A stretch of 64,000 nt of DNA from Lautropia sp. SCN 69-89 (GCA_001724855.1 MEED01000012.1:124001-188000); one strand, 5' to 3'. Numbered from the stretch's first letter, positions 41,790 to 54,003 are shown. Numbers and translations are program-made. The notes: generated by a model not told the origin, from the letters alone.

Positions 41790-42671
41790 ATGCCCGGATG
41801 CCAACCCGCCATCCTGATGCCGATACCGTCATCGGCCCGTTACCTCAGCTTCGTTGCCACGCCGGGCGCCGACTTGCGCGGCGCGTTGCAGGCGCTCTCG
41901 GCATTCGTCGACGGCAGGCAATCCGTGGCCGGGCTCGGCGCTTCGCTGGTTGCACTGATGGGCGCGAGCGTGCCTGGCCTGCGCAGCTTCCCCGCATTGC
42001 AGTCCACGCGCCTCACGATTCCGTCGACGCCGGCGGATCTCTGGCTGTGGCTGCGCGGCGAAGACGCGGGCGAACTGTTCCATCGATCGCGCCGCATCGA
42101 GGCTGCACTGGCGCCGGCGTTCGAGCCGGTCGAACTCGTGTCCGCGTTCAGGCACGGCGACGGCAACGACCTGAGCGGCTACGAGGACGGCACCGAGAAC
42201 CCCAGGGACGACGAAGCCGTCGCCGCCGCGATCGCCGGCGAAGCCGGCGGCGCGCCGCAGGGCTCGAGCTTCGTCGCGGTACAGCGCTGGGTGCACCGCT
42301 TCGACCTGTTCGACGCGATGAGCCGCAACGAGCAGGACGCGGCCATTGGCCGTCGGCGCGACGACAACGAGGAGATCGACGACGCACCTCCGTCGGCGCA
42401 CGTCAAGCGCACCGCGCAGGAGAGCTTCGATCCTGAGGCCTTCGTCGTGCGCCGCTCGATGCCGTGGTCGGACGGCCGGCGCGCCGGACTGATGTTCGTG
42501 GCCTTCGGAAGGAGCTTCGACGCGTTCGAGGCGCAACTCGGGCGGATGGCGGGCCTCGAAGACGGTGTCGAGGACGCGCTGTTCCGCTTCACGCGTCCCG
42601 AGACCGGCGCCTACTACTGGTGTCCGCCGGTGCGCGACGGCCGCCTCGACCTGTCGGCGCTGGTGCGATAA
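41790..42671 (+). CDS. Dyp-type haem peroxidase
   Basis: From ATG 41790 the 293-residue product carries the Dyp signature GYEDGTENP (GxxDG). The expected proximal-histidine region is QRWVHRFDLFDAM, and a conserved arginine segment is FVVRRSMPW. It lacks a Tat or Sec signal and is therefore cytoplasmic, matching YfeX-like (class B) enzymes. These oxidise dyes and phenolics with hydrogen peroxide. It stands alone downstream of the TetR gene. Confidence 0.93.
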   Translation: MPGCQPAILMPIPSSARYLSFVATPGADLRGALQALSAFVDGRQSVAGLGASLVALMGASVPGLRSFPALQSTRLTIPSTPADLWLWLRGEDAGELFHRSRRIEAALAPAFEPVELVSAFRHGDGNDLSGYEDGTENPRDDEAVAAAIAGEAGGAPQGSSFVAVQRWVHRFDLFDAMSRNEQDAAIGRRRDDNEEIDDAPPSAHVKRTAQESFDPEAFVVRRSMPWSDGRRAGLMFVAFGRSFDAFEAQLGRMAGLEDGVEDALFRFTRPETGAYYWCPPVRDGRLDLSALVR

Positions 42672-42742
42672 GACCGCGCCGTCGCGGGGAATTCCGCGAT
42701 TTAGTCACCGGGCACCGCGGGTCGGCCGCGACGCCGTTCCGC

Positions 42743-43261
42743 TCACTTCCCGGGACAGGCCGCCGTGTCGCCGGGCACCGAGCCCACCAGCTTCAGGAAG
42801 TTCTCGAACGGGCCCATGTTGCCCATCGCTTCCATCGTCGGGCCGTCGAAGCCCAGGCGCCCGAGCATCATGGCCTTCATCGGCCCGTATTCGCCCCGGC
42901 CCATCTCCAGCCAGCGGCCGGTGTGCGCGTTCATCACGTAATCGGATCCGGTGTCGACCTTCTCGGCATTCGGGCTGCCGCCGTAGACGCACAGGGCCTT
43001 GCCGTCCTGCAGCGAGACACGCAATTCCGCGGTGGGCGTCCCGCCGCAGTCGGCGCGCGCGATCTGCAGGATCTTGAAACCCCGCCCCTTGTCGTTCGTC
43101 ACCCAGCCGCTTTCGACCAGCTTGCCGACCAGTACCGGGTCCTTGTTCCACGCGTCGCAGGCGGTCTTCGCCCATTCGCCGGACATCATCGTGGGTGCGC
43201 CCCACGCGGGGGCGACGATGCCGATCGCGATCAGCGAGGCGGCGAGGGTGATACGACTCAT
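42743..43261 (-). CDS. Secreted SCP2-like hypothetical protein
   Basis: This 172-residue protein has a signal peptide ending at APAWGA. The C-terminal half (GPMKAMMLGRLGFDGPTMEA; MGNMGPFENFLKLVG) resembles the SCP-2 sterol-transfer fold. Four cysteines after the signal could form two disulfides. It is followed on the same strand by nothing obvious and preceded by a metallopeptidase gene at 19 bases, so both may be co-transcribed. Role unknown. Confidence 0.75.
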   Translation of the reverse strand: MSRITLAASLIAIGIVAPAWGAPTMMSGEWAKTACDAWNKDPVLVGKLVESGWVTNDKGRGFKILQIARADCGGTPTAELRVSLQDGKALCVYGGSPNAEKVDTGSDYVMNAHTGRWLEMGRGEYGPMKAMMLGRLGFDGPTMEAMGNMGPFENFLKLVGSVPGDTAACPGK

Positions 43262-43280
43262 CGAGCTCCTCCTTCGGTGG

Positions 43281-44138
43281 TCAAAGCGTTCTTGCGGAGA
43301 ACGTGTCGCATTGCGACGCGCTTCCGCTCTTGTATCCGGTCTGGAACCAGCGCACGCGCTGCGCCGACGTTCCGTGCGTGAAGGTTTCCGGGCTCACGGT
43401 CCCTTGCGACTGTCGCTGCAGCCGGTCGTCGCCGACCGCCGAGGCGGCGCCGATCCCTTCCTCGATGTCGCCGTCCTCGAGCCAGTTGCGTGCCTGCTGC
43501 GAGCGGTTCGCCCAGACGCCGGCAAAGCAGTCGGCCTGCAGTTCGAGCCGCACCGACAGCGCGTTGTACTGTTGCTCGGACGCACGCCGGCGCGCGCGGT
43601 CCATCTGCTCCATCGTGCCGAGCAGGTTCTGCACGTGGTGCCCGACCTCGTGCGCGACCACGTAGGCCTGTGCGAAGTCGCCGGGTGCTCCCAGCCGCTC
43701 GCGCATCAGCTGGAAGAAGCTCAGGTCGATGTACAGCCGGTGGTCGCCGGGACAGTAGAACGGGCCCGTCGCCGCGGCGCCCAGTCCGCAGGCGGTGTCG
43801 ATGCGACCGCTGTACAGCACGAGTTTCGGCGGCTGGTACGTGCGGCCCGCCTGCTGGAAGGCCCGCGACCAGACGTCTTCGGTGCTGGCCAGCACCACCG
43901 ACACGAAGCGGCCGGTTTCGTCGGTCGGCGCAGGTGCGGGGCCCTGCTGCTGCGTCGACGTGCCGGTCATCGTGTCGACGCCTTCGAGCACTCCCATGAT
44001 CATTCGCGGATCGACGCCGAGCAGCCAGGAGGCGACGAGCGCGATCGCGATCGTGCCCAGTCCCAGGCCGGCACGACGGCTGCCCATGCCGCGGCGATCT
44101 TCGACGTTGGAGCTTTCCCGTTCTCCCTGCCAGCGCAT
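43281..44138 (-). CDS. Neutral zinc metallopeptidase (YpfJ family)
   Basis: This 285-residue protein has one N-terminal membrane helix (GLGTIAIALVASWLLG) and a zinc-binding HEVGHHVQNLLG motif. The distal part, FAGVWANRSQQARNWLEDGD, is usual for YpfJ/DUF462 peptidases. It therefore faces the periplasm with its catalytic domain. The segment STQQQGPAPAPTDETG is a linker. The substrate of this family is not known. Confidence 0.92.
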   Translation of the reverse strand: MRWQGERESSNVEDRRGMGSRRAGLGLGTIAIALVASWLLGVDPRMIMGVLEGVDTMTGTSTQQQGPAPAPTDETGRFVSVVLASTEDVWSRAFQQAGRTYQPPKLVLYSGRIDTACGLGAAATGPFYCPGDHRLYIDLSFFQLMRERLGAPGDFAQAYVVAHEVGHHVQNLLGTMEQMDRARRRASEQQYNALSVRLELQADCFAGVWANRSQQARNWLEDGDIEEGIGAASAVGDDRLQRQSQGTVSPETFTHGTSAQRVRWFQTGYKSGSASQCDTFSARTL

Positions 44139-44194
44139 CGCGGCCCCCGTTCATCGGTCGGAGGCACATCTTAGAGGCTCACGCGCGGGAGCGC

Positions 44195-45216
44195 TCAGCG
44201 ATAACGCTGGATCATCGCTTCCAGCGGCACCGGCTTGATTCTCGCGGCCTGGCCGGCGCAGCCGAAGGCCTCGAAGCGCGCCTCGACGATTTCGCGCGCG
44301 GCGTTCTTCGCGGCGGCAAGTGCCTTGCGCGGATCGAACTCCGAAGGCTGCTCGGCGAACACGCGGCGCATCGCGCCGGTCATCGCGAGGCGAATGTCGG
44401 TGTCGATGTTGACCTTGCGAACGCCGTTGTCGATGCCGCGCCGGATCTCCTCGACCGGTACGCCGTAGGTCTCGCGGATCTCGCCGCCATATTTGCGGAT
44501 GATCCCGAGCCACTCCTGCGGCACGCTCGAACTGCCGTGCATGACCAGGTGCGTGTTCGGCACCGCGGCGTGGATCTTCGCGATGCGATCGATCGCCAGG
44601 ATGTCGCCGGTGGGCTTGCGGGTGAACTTGTAGGCGCCATGGCTGGTGCCGATCGCGATCGCCAGCGCGTCCACGCCGGTGCGCGCGACGAAGTCGCGCG
44701 CCTGTTCGGGGTCGGTGAGCAGCATCTCGTGGCTGAGCTTGCCGGCCGCGCCCACGCCGTCTTCCTCGCCGGCCTCGCCGGTCTCGAGCGAACCCAGGCA
44801 GCCCAGTTCGCCCTCGACCGACACGCCGACGGCGTGCGCGAACTCGCAGACCTTGCGCGTGACCTCTACGTTGTAGTCGTAGCTGGCCGGGGTCCTGGCG
44901 TCTTCGAGCAGCGAGCCGTCCATCATCACGCTGGTGAAGCCCGAGCGGATCGCCCGCTGGCATACCGCCGGCGACGCGCCGTGATCCTGGTGCAGCACCA
45001 CCGGGATCTCGGGGTGCGCCTCGACCGCAGCGAGCACCATGTGGCGCAGGTACGGCTCGCCGGCGTACTTGCGCGCGCCCGCCGAGGCCTGCAGGATCAC
45101 CGGGCTTTGCGTGTGATCGCGTGGATCTGCTCGAGGTTGTTGACGTTGAAGGCCGGTACGCCGTAGCCGTGCTCGGCGGCGTGATCCAGCAGCTGGCGAA
45201 GCGAAACGAGTGCCAT
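44195..45216 (-). pseudogene. fba: Class II fructose-bisphosphate aldolase, N-terminal frameshift
   Basis: The frame from ATG 45216 reads [20 protein letters not shown] then [14 protein letters not shown]. It leaves the coding frame near 45117-45121. The rest ([20 protein letters not shown] to the stop at 44195) is complete, with the metal ligands [14 protein letters not shown] and VMHGSSS. The junction lacks about five residues; a 16-base deletion explains both the loss and the shift. The span of 1022 bases is not a multiple of three. Internal GTG 45100 could start a shortened, probably inactive 301-residue product. It lies 4 bases after transketolase. A read error is the main alternative. 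Confidence 0.85.
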
Positions 45217-45220
45217 CGGC

Positions 45221-47290
<2,070 letters not shown>

Positions 47291-47385
47291 CGGAGTCTCC
47301 ACGGGGCCTACCCGGAGACTCTAGGAGCCGCGCCGGCTCATTTGAAGTCAGGAATTCTTAGGGGCCAGTTCAGGAAAATCTGAAC

Positions 47386-48993
47386 TCAGGAATGCGGCTG
47401 CAGTGCAAAGCGGGTGCCCCCGCGTTCGCGCATGACGCTGAAACGCAGCTGCGGCCAGCGTTCCTGCGCCACCGTGATTTCGTGCGGCGTGCGCACCAGG
47501 TAGGTGGGGGCGTCGGCGGCGTCGAGCGCGACGCGTGCCGCGTTCTGTTCGAGGAAGCGCTCCACCATCGCTTCGTCGTCGCCGTCGATCCAGCGTGCCG
47601 CGACATAGGGCGCCGGCGCGATCCGCGCTTCCACGTTGTACTCGACGCGCAGCCGGTGGGCGACCACCTCGAACTGCAGTTCGCCCACCGCCCCGAGCAG
47701 CAGCCGGCTGCCGCCGTCCTGCCGGAAGACCTGGATCGCGCCCTCGTCGCCGAGCTGCGCGAGCGCCGCGCGCAGCTGCTTCATCTTCATCGGATCGACC
47801 ACCTCGATCGTCCGGAACGTCTCCGGCGCGAAGAACGGCAGTCCGCTGAAGTGCAGCATCTCGCCCTCGGTGAGCGTGTCGCCGAGGCTCAGCGTGCCGT
47901 GGTTGGGGATGCCGATGATGTCGCCCGGATACGCCTCGTCGACCAGGTCGCGACGCTGCGACAGGAAGGTGACCACGTTCTGCGGGCGCAGCTGGCGCTT
48001 CGTGCGCGTGTCGAGCAGCGCCATTCCGCGCTCGAAGCGGCCCGAGCACACGCGAACGAAGGCGACGCGGTCGCGGTGCTGCGGGTCCATGTTGGCCTGC
48101 ACCTTGAACACGACGCCGCTGAATTTCGGTTCGTCGGGGGCCACCATGCGCTCGTCGGCGTGCCTGGGGCCCGGCATCGGCACCAGGTCGACGATCGCGT
48201 CGAGCACCTCGCGGACCCCGAAGTTGTTGATCGCCGAGCCGAAGAAGACCGGCGTCTGGCGCGCGGCGAGGAACAGCTCGCGGTCGAATTCGGGCGAAGC
48301 CCCGCGCACCAGTTCGAGCTCGGGGGCCGCGTCGACCCACTCCTGTCCGAGCGAGGCGGCCTGCTGGGGAACGGCGACGTCGACCAGCTCGGTCTCCCCG
48401 ACGTCGCGGTCCATGCCCGCACGGAAACGCCGCACCCGGTCGATGCGCAGGTCGTAGACGCCGCGGAAGCGGTTGCCCATGCCGACGGGCCAGGTGAACG
48501 GGATCGGCGCCATGCCCAGTTCGCGCTCGATTTCGTCGAGCAGGTCGAGCGGGCCGCGCACCTCGCGGTCGAGCTTGTTGACGAACGTGACGATCGGGAT
48601 GTTGCGACTGCGGCAGATCTTGAGCAGCCGCAGCGTCTGCGACTCGATGCCGTTGGCCGCGTCGATCACCATCAGTGCCGCGTCGACCGCGGTGAGCACC
48701 CGGTAGGTGTCCTCGGAGAAGTCCTGGTGGCCCGGCGTGTCGAGCAGGTTGATCACGCAGTCGCGGTGCACGAACTGCATCACCGAGCTCGCCACCGAGA
48801 TGCCGCGCTGCTTCTCGATCTCCATCCAGTCGGAGGTCGCGTGCCGGCTCGCCTTGCGCGCCTTGACGCTGCCGGCGATCTGGATCGCGCCCGAGAACAG
48901 CAGCAGCTTCTCGGTCAGCGTGGTCTTGCCGGCGTCGGGGTGCGAAATGATGGCGAAGGTTCTTCGCCGGGCGTACTCGGGAGGGGATTGCAT
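47386..48993 (-). CDS. prfC: Peptide chain release factor 3
   Basis: This is a 535-residue GTPase with the usual RF3 length. G1 is SHPDAGKTTLTEKLL, G3 is DTPGHQDFSEDT and G4 is NKLDRE. Domain II has RVCSGRFERGMALLDTRTKR, and the C-terminal domain contains LGAVGELQFEVVAHRLRVEY. RF3 recycles RF1/RF2 from the ribosome. It stands alone between tkt and a lipoprotein gene. Confidence 0.96.
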   Translation of the reverse strand: MQSPPEYARRRTFAIISHPDAGKTTLTEKLLLFSGAIQIAGSVKARKASRHATSDWMEIEKQRGISVASSVMQFVHRDCVINLLDTPGHQDFSEDTYRVLTAVDAALMVIDAANGIESQTLRLLKICRSRNIPIVTFVNKLDREVRGPLDLLDEIERELGMAPIPFTWPVGMGNRFRGVYDLRIDRVRRFRAGMDRDVGETELVDVAVPQQAASLGQEWVDAAPELELVRGASPEFDRELFLAARQTPVFFGSAINNFGVREVLDAIVDLVPMPGPRHADERMVAPDEPKFSGVVFKVQANMDPQHRDRVAFVRVCSGRFERGMALLDTRTKRQLRPQNVVTFLSQRRDLVDEAYPGDIIGIPNHGTLSLGDTLTEGEMLHFSGLPFFAPETFRTIEVVDPMKMKQLRAALAQLGDEGAIQVFRQDGGSRLLLGAVGELQFEVVAHRLRVEYNVEARIAPAPYVAARWIDGDDEAMVERFLEQNAARVALDAADAPTYLVRTPHEITVAQERWPQLRFSVMRERGGTRFALQPHS

Positions 48994-49050
48994 CGGGGAT
49001 CGCTCGGGGCCCCGAAGTATATGCGAAGGCGCCCCGGCAGCCGGCCGGAA

Positions 49051-49665
49051 TCAGCGCGGCCGCAGCGCCTCGCCCCATCCCTGCAGCGGACCTAGCGGAT
49101 TGCGGGTGACCTGCAGTTCGTGCAGGTTGGGCTGGCCGCCGAACACGGTGTAGACCACCAGGTCGTCGACGAACAGGATCAGGCCGTTGAATGTCCAGCC
49201 GGTGATGTTGGTCTCGCGGCGGAACGCGAACGAGTCGAGCCAGAAGTTGCCGATGCGGTCGCGCTTGATCTTGCGCACCGCGATCGCGTAGCCCGAGCAC
49301 TCCTTGCCGGCGGCCAGGCAGGTGCGGATGCCGGGCTCGTATTCGTCGGGCCGCAGCGCGCTGCCGGCGGAGAAACGCTGCACGATCTCGGGGTAGGTGA
49401 GGATCGTCACCGCGGGGTTGCGCTTCGGGTCGAAGCCGTTTTCGACCAGTGTCGACTTGCGGGTGTGGAACGGTTCGATCGCCTCGATCGCCTCGCGGGC
49501 CTGGTCGAAGCTGTGCCATTCGACCTGCGTCGCGTCCGAGGCGTCGGGCAGCAGCGCCTGGCAGCCGGCGAGGGCGGCCGCGGCCAGCGTCGCGAGAAGC
49601 ATCCGCAGGCGCAAAGTGCCCGGGCGCAAGGAGTTCGGCATCGGACGGGGGTGAATCGATCGCAT
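49051..49665 (-). CDS. Putative lipoprotein
   Basis: The 204-residue product (or 196 from the internal Met at 49641) has a lipoprotein signal with lipobox LAGC around residue 35. The rest is a soluble domain rich in short strands (NPAVTILTYPEIVQRFSAGS; GWTFNGLILFVDDLVVYTVF). I do not recognise a named family. It follows prfC's upstream side with a 57-base gap. Lipid anchoring to the outer or inner membrane is the only supported statement. Confidence 0.75.
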   Translation of the reverse strand: MRSIHPRPMPNSLRPGTLRLRMLLATLAAAALAGCQALLPDASDATQVEWHSFDQAREAIEAIEPFHTRKSTLVENGFDPKRNPAVTILTYPEIVQRFSAGSALRPDEYEPGIRTCLAAGKECSGYAIAVRKIKRDRIGNFWLDSFAFRRETNITGWTFNGLILFVDDLVVYTVFGGQPNLHELQVTRNPLGPLQGWGEALRPR

Positions 49666-49832
49666 GACTCAGTATCGGGCAGGCCGCCGCGATCGCCATT
49701 GCGCCGCGTCAACGCGCGCGTGCCTGGTGCAGGCCCGTCGCGTCGGCGTCGGGGTCCGCGGCATCCGAGGGCGCGCTCCAGCCGCGCGGTTGCATCCGCC
49801 CCCGAAAGGCGGACAATAGCGGTTTTTACCCG

Positions 49833-51320
49833 ATGCCCCGCTCCGACCGGCCTGCGGCGGCACACCCCAAACGGCCCCATTTGAGCACCACCTTCGATTC
49901 CTTCGGCTTCGCCGAACCCATCCTGCGGGCAGTCACCGAACTCGGCTACAGGGAACCCACTCCGATCCAGGCGCAGGCGATCCCCGTGGTCATGCAGGGG
50001 CGCGACGTGATGGGCGCGGCCCAGACGGGCACCGGCAAGACCGCCGGTTTCGCGCTGCCGATCCTCCAGCGGCTGATGCCGCTGGCCAACACCAGCGCGT
50101 CGCCGGCACGCCATCCGGTGCGTGCGCTGATCCTCGCGCCCACCCGCGAGCTGGCCGACCAGATCTACGAGAACGTCCGCGAGTACGCGAAGTACACCGG
50201 CCTGAAGTCGGCGGTCGTGTTCGGCGGCGTCGACATCAAGCCGCAGATCGCCGCGCTGCGCCAGGGCTGCGAGGTGCTGATCGCCACGCCCGGACGGCTG
50301 CTCGATCACATGGGCCAGAAGACGGTCTCTCTGGCACAGGCCGAGCTGCTGGTGCTCGACGAAGCCGACCGGATGCTCGACATGGGCTTCCTGCCCGACA
50401 TCCAGCGGATCATTCACGCGCTGCCGGCGCGGCGCCAGAACCTGATGTTCTCGGCCACTTTCTCCACCGAGATCCGCAAGCTGGCCGAGACCTTCCTGAA
50501 CGACCCGGTGCTGATCGAAGTGGCCCGGCGCAACGCGACTGCCGAGAATGTCGAGCAGCTGGTGTTCCGCGTGGCCGACATCGACGCCAAGCGCGCGGCG
50601 GTCGCGAAACTGGTGCGCGAGCGGCAGCTGCAGCAGGTGATCGTCTTCACCAACACCAAGATCGGCGCGGGCCGGCTCGCGCGCCTGCTCGAACGCGACG
50701 GCCTGAACGCCGCGGCGATCCACGGCGACAAGAGCCAGCAGGAGCGGCTGGCCACGCTCGAAGCCTTCAAGAAGGGTGAAATCGTCGTGCTGGTGGCCAC
50801 CGACGTCGCCGCGCGCGGACTCGACATCGTCGAACTGCCGGCGGTCATCAACTACGACCTGCCGTACAGCGCCGAAGACTACGTGCACCGGATCGGCCGC
50901 ACCGGTCGCGCCGGCGCCAGCGGCGTGGCGCTGTCGCTGATGACCGGCAACGACGAACGCCTGCTCGTCGAGATCGAAAAACTGATCAAGCGCAAGCTGC
51001 CGGTCGAGTCGCTCGACCTCGGGCCGGCCGAGGCGCGGCCGCGCCGCGAGCGGCGCGAAGCGCCCGATGCACGCCGCGAGCGCGCTGCCGGCGCGCCGAA
51101 GCGCCGCCGCCCGGAGGGCGAATCGCGCATGCCGCGCGCAAGCGGCTACTCCACCGACCCTTTCTTCTCGCAGCCCTACGAGCCGAGTCAGGCCGAGCCG
51201 GCGGAAGCGGCCGCGCAGGCAGGCGCGGCACCCGAAGTGCCGGCACGCGGATCGGTCACCGGCCCGCGCAAGTCGGCCCGCCCGCTGGCAGCGCTGCTGG
51301 GCGGCGGCCGCAAGGGATAG
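49833..51320 (+). CDS. rhlE: DEAD-box RNA helicase RhlE
   Basis: This 495-residue helicase has the Q motif [20 protein letters not shown], motif I AQTGTGKT, motif [14 protein letters not shown], motif III SATFS and motif [12 protein letters not shown]. The C-terminal tail is basic and low-complexity ([20 protein letters not shown]), as in RhlE. It unwinds RNA in ribosome assembly or decay. A start at TTG 49879 would remove a 15-residue Pro-rich leader; ATG 49833 is the conventional choice. Confidence 0.94.
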   Translation: MPRSDRPAAAHPKRPHLSTTFDSFGFAEPILRAVTELGYREPTPIQAQAIPVVMQGRDVMGAAQTGTGKTAGFALPILQRLMPLANTSASPARHPVRALILAPTRELADQIYENVREYAKYTGLKSAVVFGGVDIKPQIAALRQGCEVLIATPGRLLDHMGQKTVSLAQAELLVLDEADRMLDMGFLPDIQRIIHALPARRQNLMFSATFSTEIRKLAETFLNDPVLIEVARRNATAENVEQLVFRVADIDAKRAAVAKLVRERQLQQVIVFTNTKIGAGRLARLLERDGLNAAAIHGDKSQQERLATLEAFKKGEIVVLVATDVAARGLDIVELPAVINYDLPYSAEDYVHRIGRTGRAGASGVALSLMTGNDERLLVEIEKLIKRKLPVESLDLGPAEARPRRERREAPDARRERAAGAPKRRRPEGESRMPRASGYSTDPFFSQPYEPSQAEPAEAAAQAGAAPEVPARGSVTGPRKSARPLAALLGGGRKG

Positions 51321-51324
51321 CGCC

Positions 51325-52215
51325 TCAGGCGTCCATCCAGTGCGAGCGCGCCCACCGCGCGATCGCCTCGGGCCAGAAGCCCGCCGGGTCGACGGCGGCG
51401 ATTCCCCCCAGCCCCAGGAAGCCCAGCGCCGCATTCAGCGCCTGCACGCCGCGCCGTGGATCGATCGGCGCGGCGCCGGTCTGCTTCGAAAGCTTGTTTC
51501 CTTCGGCGTCGACCACCACCGGCAGGTGCAGGTAGCGCGGTGTCGGCAGGCCGAGCAATCGCTGCAGGTAGACCTGGCGCGCAGTCGAGTCGCGCAGGTC
51601 GGCGCCGCGCACGACGTCGGTGACGCCCTGCCAGGCATCGTCGACCACCACCGCGAGCTGGTACGCCCAGAGGCCGTCGGCGCGCCGCAGGACGAAGTCG
51701 CCGACCGACTCGTCGAGCCGCTCGATCGATTCACCGGCGCGCCGGTCGCGCCAGGCGATCGGCGTCGCGTCGACGCGCACGCGCCAGGCGCGCGCCTCGC
51801 GGCCCGCCGGCATGCCGTTGCGGCAGGTGCCGGGATAGACGAGTTCGGTGCTGCGCGGCTGCTCGCGCCCGCTGCGCAGCATCGAATCGGCGACCTCCCG
51901 GCGCGTGCACGCGCAGGGGTAGACCAGGCCCATCGCCGTCAGCCGTTCGAACGCCGCACGGTACGCCGCATCGCGCGTGCTCTGGTAGACGATCTGGCCG
52001 TCGTGCGCGAATCCGAGCCGCACCAGCGTATCGACGATCGCCGCACTGGCACCGCGCGCCTCGCGCGGCGGATCGAGATCCTCGATCCGCAGCTGCCAGC
52101 GACCATGATGCGCGCGCGCATCGAGATGACTCGCCATCGCCGCAACCAGCGACCCCGCGTGCAGCGGCCCCGTGGGCGAAGGCGCAAAGCGCCCGACGTA
52201 AGGCGATCCGCTCAC
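51325..52215 (-). CDS. gluQ: Glutamyl-Q tRNA(Asp) synthetase
   Basis: GTG 52215 is preferred, giving 296 residues beginning VSGSPYVGRFAPSPTG; an AAGGG precedes it. It resembles a truncated GluRS catalytic domain. It has the HIGH-like PLHAG, the zinc ligands of CACTRR and YPGTC, and the KMSKS-like NKLSKQTGA. There is no anticodon-binding domain, which defines GluQRS (glutamylates queuosine on tRNAAsp). It converges with rhlE, 4 bases between the stops. Confidence 0.94.
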   Translation of the reverse strand: MSGSPYVGRFAPSPTGPLHAGSLVAAMASHLDARAHHGRWQLRIEDLDPPREARGASAAIVDTLVRLGFAHDGQIVYQSTRDAAYRAAFERLTAMGLVYPCACTRREVADSMLRSGREQPRSTELVYPGTCRNGMPAGREARAWRVRVDATPIAWRDRRAGESIERLDESVGDFVLRRADGLWAYQLAVVVDDAWQGVTDVVRGADLRDSTARQVYLQRLLGLPTPRYLHLPVVVDAEGNKLSKQTGAAPIDPRRGVQALNAALGFLGLGGIAAVDPAGFWPEAIARWARSHWMDA

Positions 52216-52241
52216 TCGGCAACCCTTCTCCCTTCCCCCTT

Positions 52242-53090
52242 CTATTCCCTTCGCCCCAGCCACTCTTCCAGATCGGCAAGCACCGCGTCGCGCTCGCCAG
52301 GCGTCTCGTTCAGGATCTCGTGCCACAGCTCCGGGTATTCGCGCGCGACCAGCAGCGAGGCTGGCGCGCGCCGCGCGAACTCGCGACTGCCCTCGGGGTC
52401 GACCAGCCGGTCGTCGCCGGCATAGATGAGCAGCGTGGGCACCGCCAGCGCCGGGGCGGCGTCGAGCGCCTCGCGCGCGCCGTCGACGATGAAGCGGGCG
52501 AGCCGCGCCGAGATGCGGTCATGCACCAGCGGGTCGTCGAGATAGGCGCGCACGACCGCCGCGTCGTGCGACAGTTTCGACGGGTCGAGGCCGTTGTTCA
52601 CTGCGACGTCGGGTGCGAGTCGCGACATCACCGCGAGCAGCGCCTTCTGGAACAGGCCGAGCCCCGGCGCGAGCGCGGGCGAAGACAGCACCAGGCCGGC
52701 AATCCGGTCGGGATGCTGCAAGGCATAGGTAAGCGCGACCAGGCCGCCCAGGCTGTGGCCGATCAGAAGCGGTGGCGACGACGCGGGTGCGCCCAGCGCG
52801 TCGATCGCGGCGGACAGGTCGTCGACGAGATCGTGCGACGAGGCGAGCGTGCCGCGCGCGCCCTGCGAACGCCCGTGGCCGCGGTGATCGTGGCCGCGCA
52901 GCGTCCATCCGCGCGCCGCGAGCCATTGGCCGAGCGCCGCATGGCGTCCGACGTGTTCCCCCAGCCCGTGCACGATCACGATCGTGCGCGCGCTCGCGGC
53001 GTTCGCCGGGCGCCAGCACAGTCCGCGCAGCTCGACGCCGCCGGGCCGCACGAGGGTGAAGGTTTCCGGAGCGGTCGTCATGGTGCGCAC
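52242..53090 (-). CDS. Alpha/beta hydrolase (monoacylglycerol lipase-like)
   Basis: The protein has 282 residues. The oxyanion region is VHGLGEHVGRHAALGQWLAA and the nucleophile serine is in the GHSLGG elbow. The aspartate and histidine are in YAGDDRLVDPEG and the C-terminal ELWHEIL. The pattern HGxxEH is that of lysophospholipase/monoacylglycerol lipases. It overlaps no neighbour but is separated by 1 base from the EamA gene on the same strand, so co-transcription is likely. Confidence 0.9.
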   Translation of the reverse strand: MRTMTTAPETFTLVRPGGVELRGLCWRPANAASARTIVIVHGLGEHVGRHAALGQWLAARGWTLRGHDHRGHGRSQGARGTLASSHDLVDDLSAAIDALGAPASSPPLLIGHSLGGLVALTYALQHPDRIAGLVLSSPALAPGLGLFQKALLAVMSRLAPDVAVNNGLDPSKLSHDAAVVRAYLDDPLVHDRISARLARFIVDGAREALDAAPALAVPTLLIYAGDDRLVDPEGSREFARRAPASLLVAREYPELWHEILNETPGERDAVLADLEEWLGRRE

Positions 53091-53091
53091 C

Positions 53092-54003
53092 TCAGTGAAG
53101 TCCGGCAGGTTGCGCCGCCGCCGGCGCGGCCTGCAGCGCGCGGCGTGCGAGCAGCGTGTCGCCGATCAGTGCGACGAGCACCACCAGCCCGCCCTGGATC
53201 GTTGCCGCCGGCATCGCTTCGCCGGCACCCAGCCAGGCCCAGATCGGGCCGAGCACGACCTCCAGCAGCGCGATCAGCGCGACTTCGTGGGGGGCGAGCT
53301 GGCGAACCGCGCGAATCATCAGGAAGCAGGGAATCGCCAGCTGGACCGCGCCGAGCAGCGCAAGGAGGGCGATGTCGCCCGCACTGGCCTCGAACGGCCA
53401 GGCCAGCGGCGCAGTGGCGATGCAGCACAGCACCGCGCCGACCAGCACCGCCGGCGCGAGGTCGACTTCGGCATGCAGGCGCTTGAGCGTGACGATGTTG
53501 ATCGCCGATGCCACCGGCACCGCCAGCGCGATCGCCATGCCGGCGACACCGTCGGCGCTCACGCCTTCGCGCACCATCCACCAGATTCCGGCGCCGGCCA
53601 TCAGGATCGCGAGCGCGGTCGCGCCCGACACCCGCGTGCCGAGCACGATGCGACCGAGCACCGCGGCGAACAGCGGCGCCACGCTCATCACCAGCAGCGT
53701 GTTGGCCACGCTGGTGCGGGTGAGCGCGAGCATGAAGCAGGTGAACATCACGCCCCACATCGCGCCGGAGAACAGTCCGGGCCAGCCCATTTCGCGCACC
53801 GGCGCGAACGGATTGCCGCGCCGCTGCCAGCCGAGGATGGCCAGCATGGTCAGCGCGCAGAAAAGACCGCGCCAGAACGTGATCTCGAAGCCGTCGGCCG
53901 CCTCGAGATGGCGCGTGATGACCCCTGCGATGCTCCAGAGAATCGCGCAGAAGGCGAGCAATAGTGCGGCGCGCCGGTGCGCGGCCTGTGGGGTCGGGAA
54001 CAT
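53092..54003 (-). CDS. EamA/DMT family transporter
   Basis: This 303-residue membrane protein has ten predicted helices in two EamA repeats. The first ends near GRIVLGTRVSGATALAILM and the second near LEVVLGPIWAWLGAGEAMPA. Such carriers export amino acids or other small metabolites. The start at 54003 faces the dnaE start across 29 bases that form an inverted repeat. Confidence 0.9.
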   Translation of the reverse strand: MFPTPQAAHRRAALLLAFCAILWSIAGVITRHLEAADGFEITFWRGLFCALTMLAILGWQRRGNPFAPVREMGWPGLFSGAMWGVMFTCFMLALTRTSVANTLLVMSVAPLFAAVLGRIVLGTRVSGATALAILMAGAGIWWMVREGVSADGVAGMAIALAVPVASAINIVTLKRLHAEVDLAPAVLVGAVLCCIATAPLAWPFEASAGDIALLALLGAVQLAIPCFLMIRAVRQLAPHEVALIALLEVVLGPIWAWLGAGEAMPAATIQGGLVVLVALIGDTLLARRALQAAPAAAQPAGLH

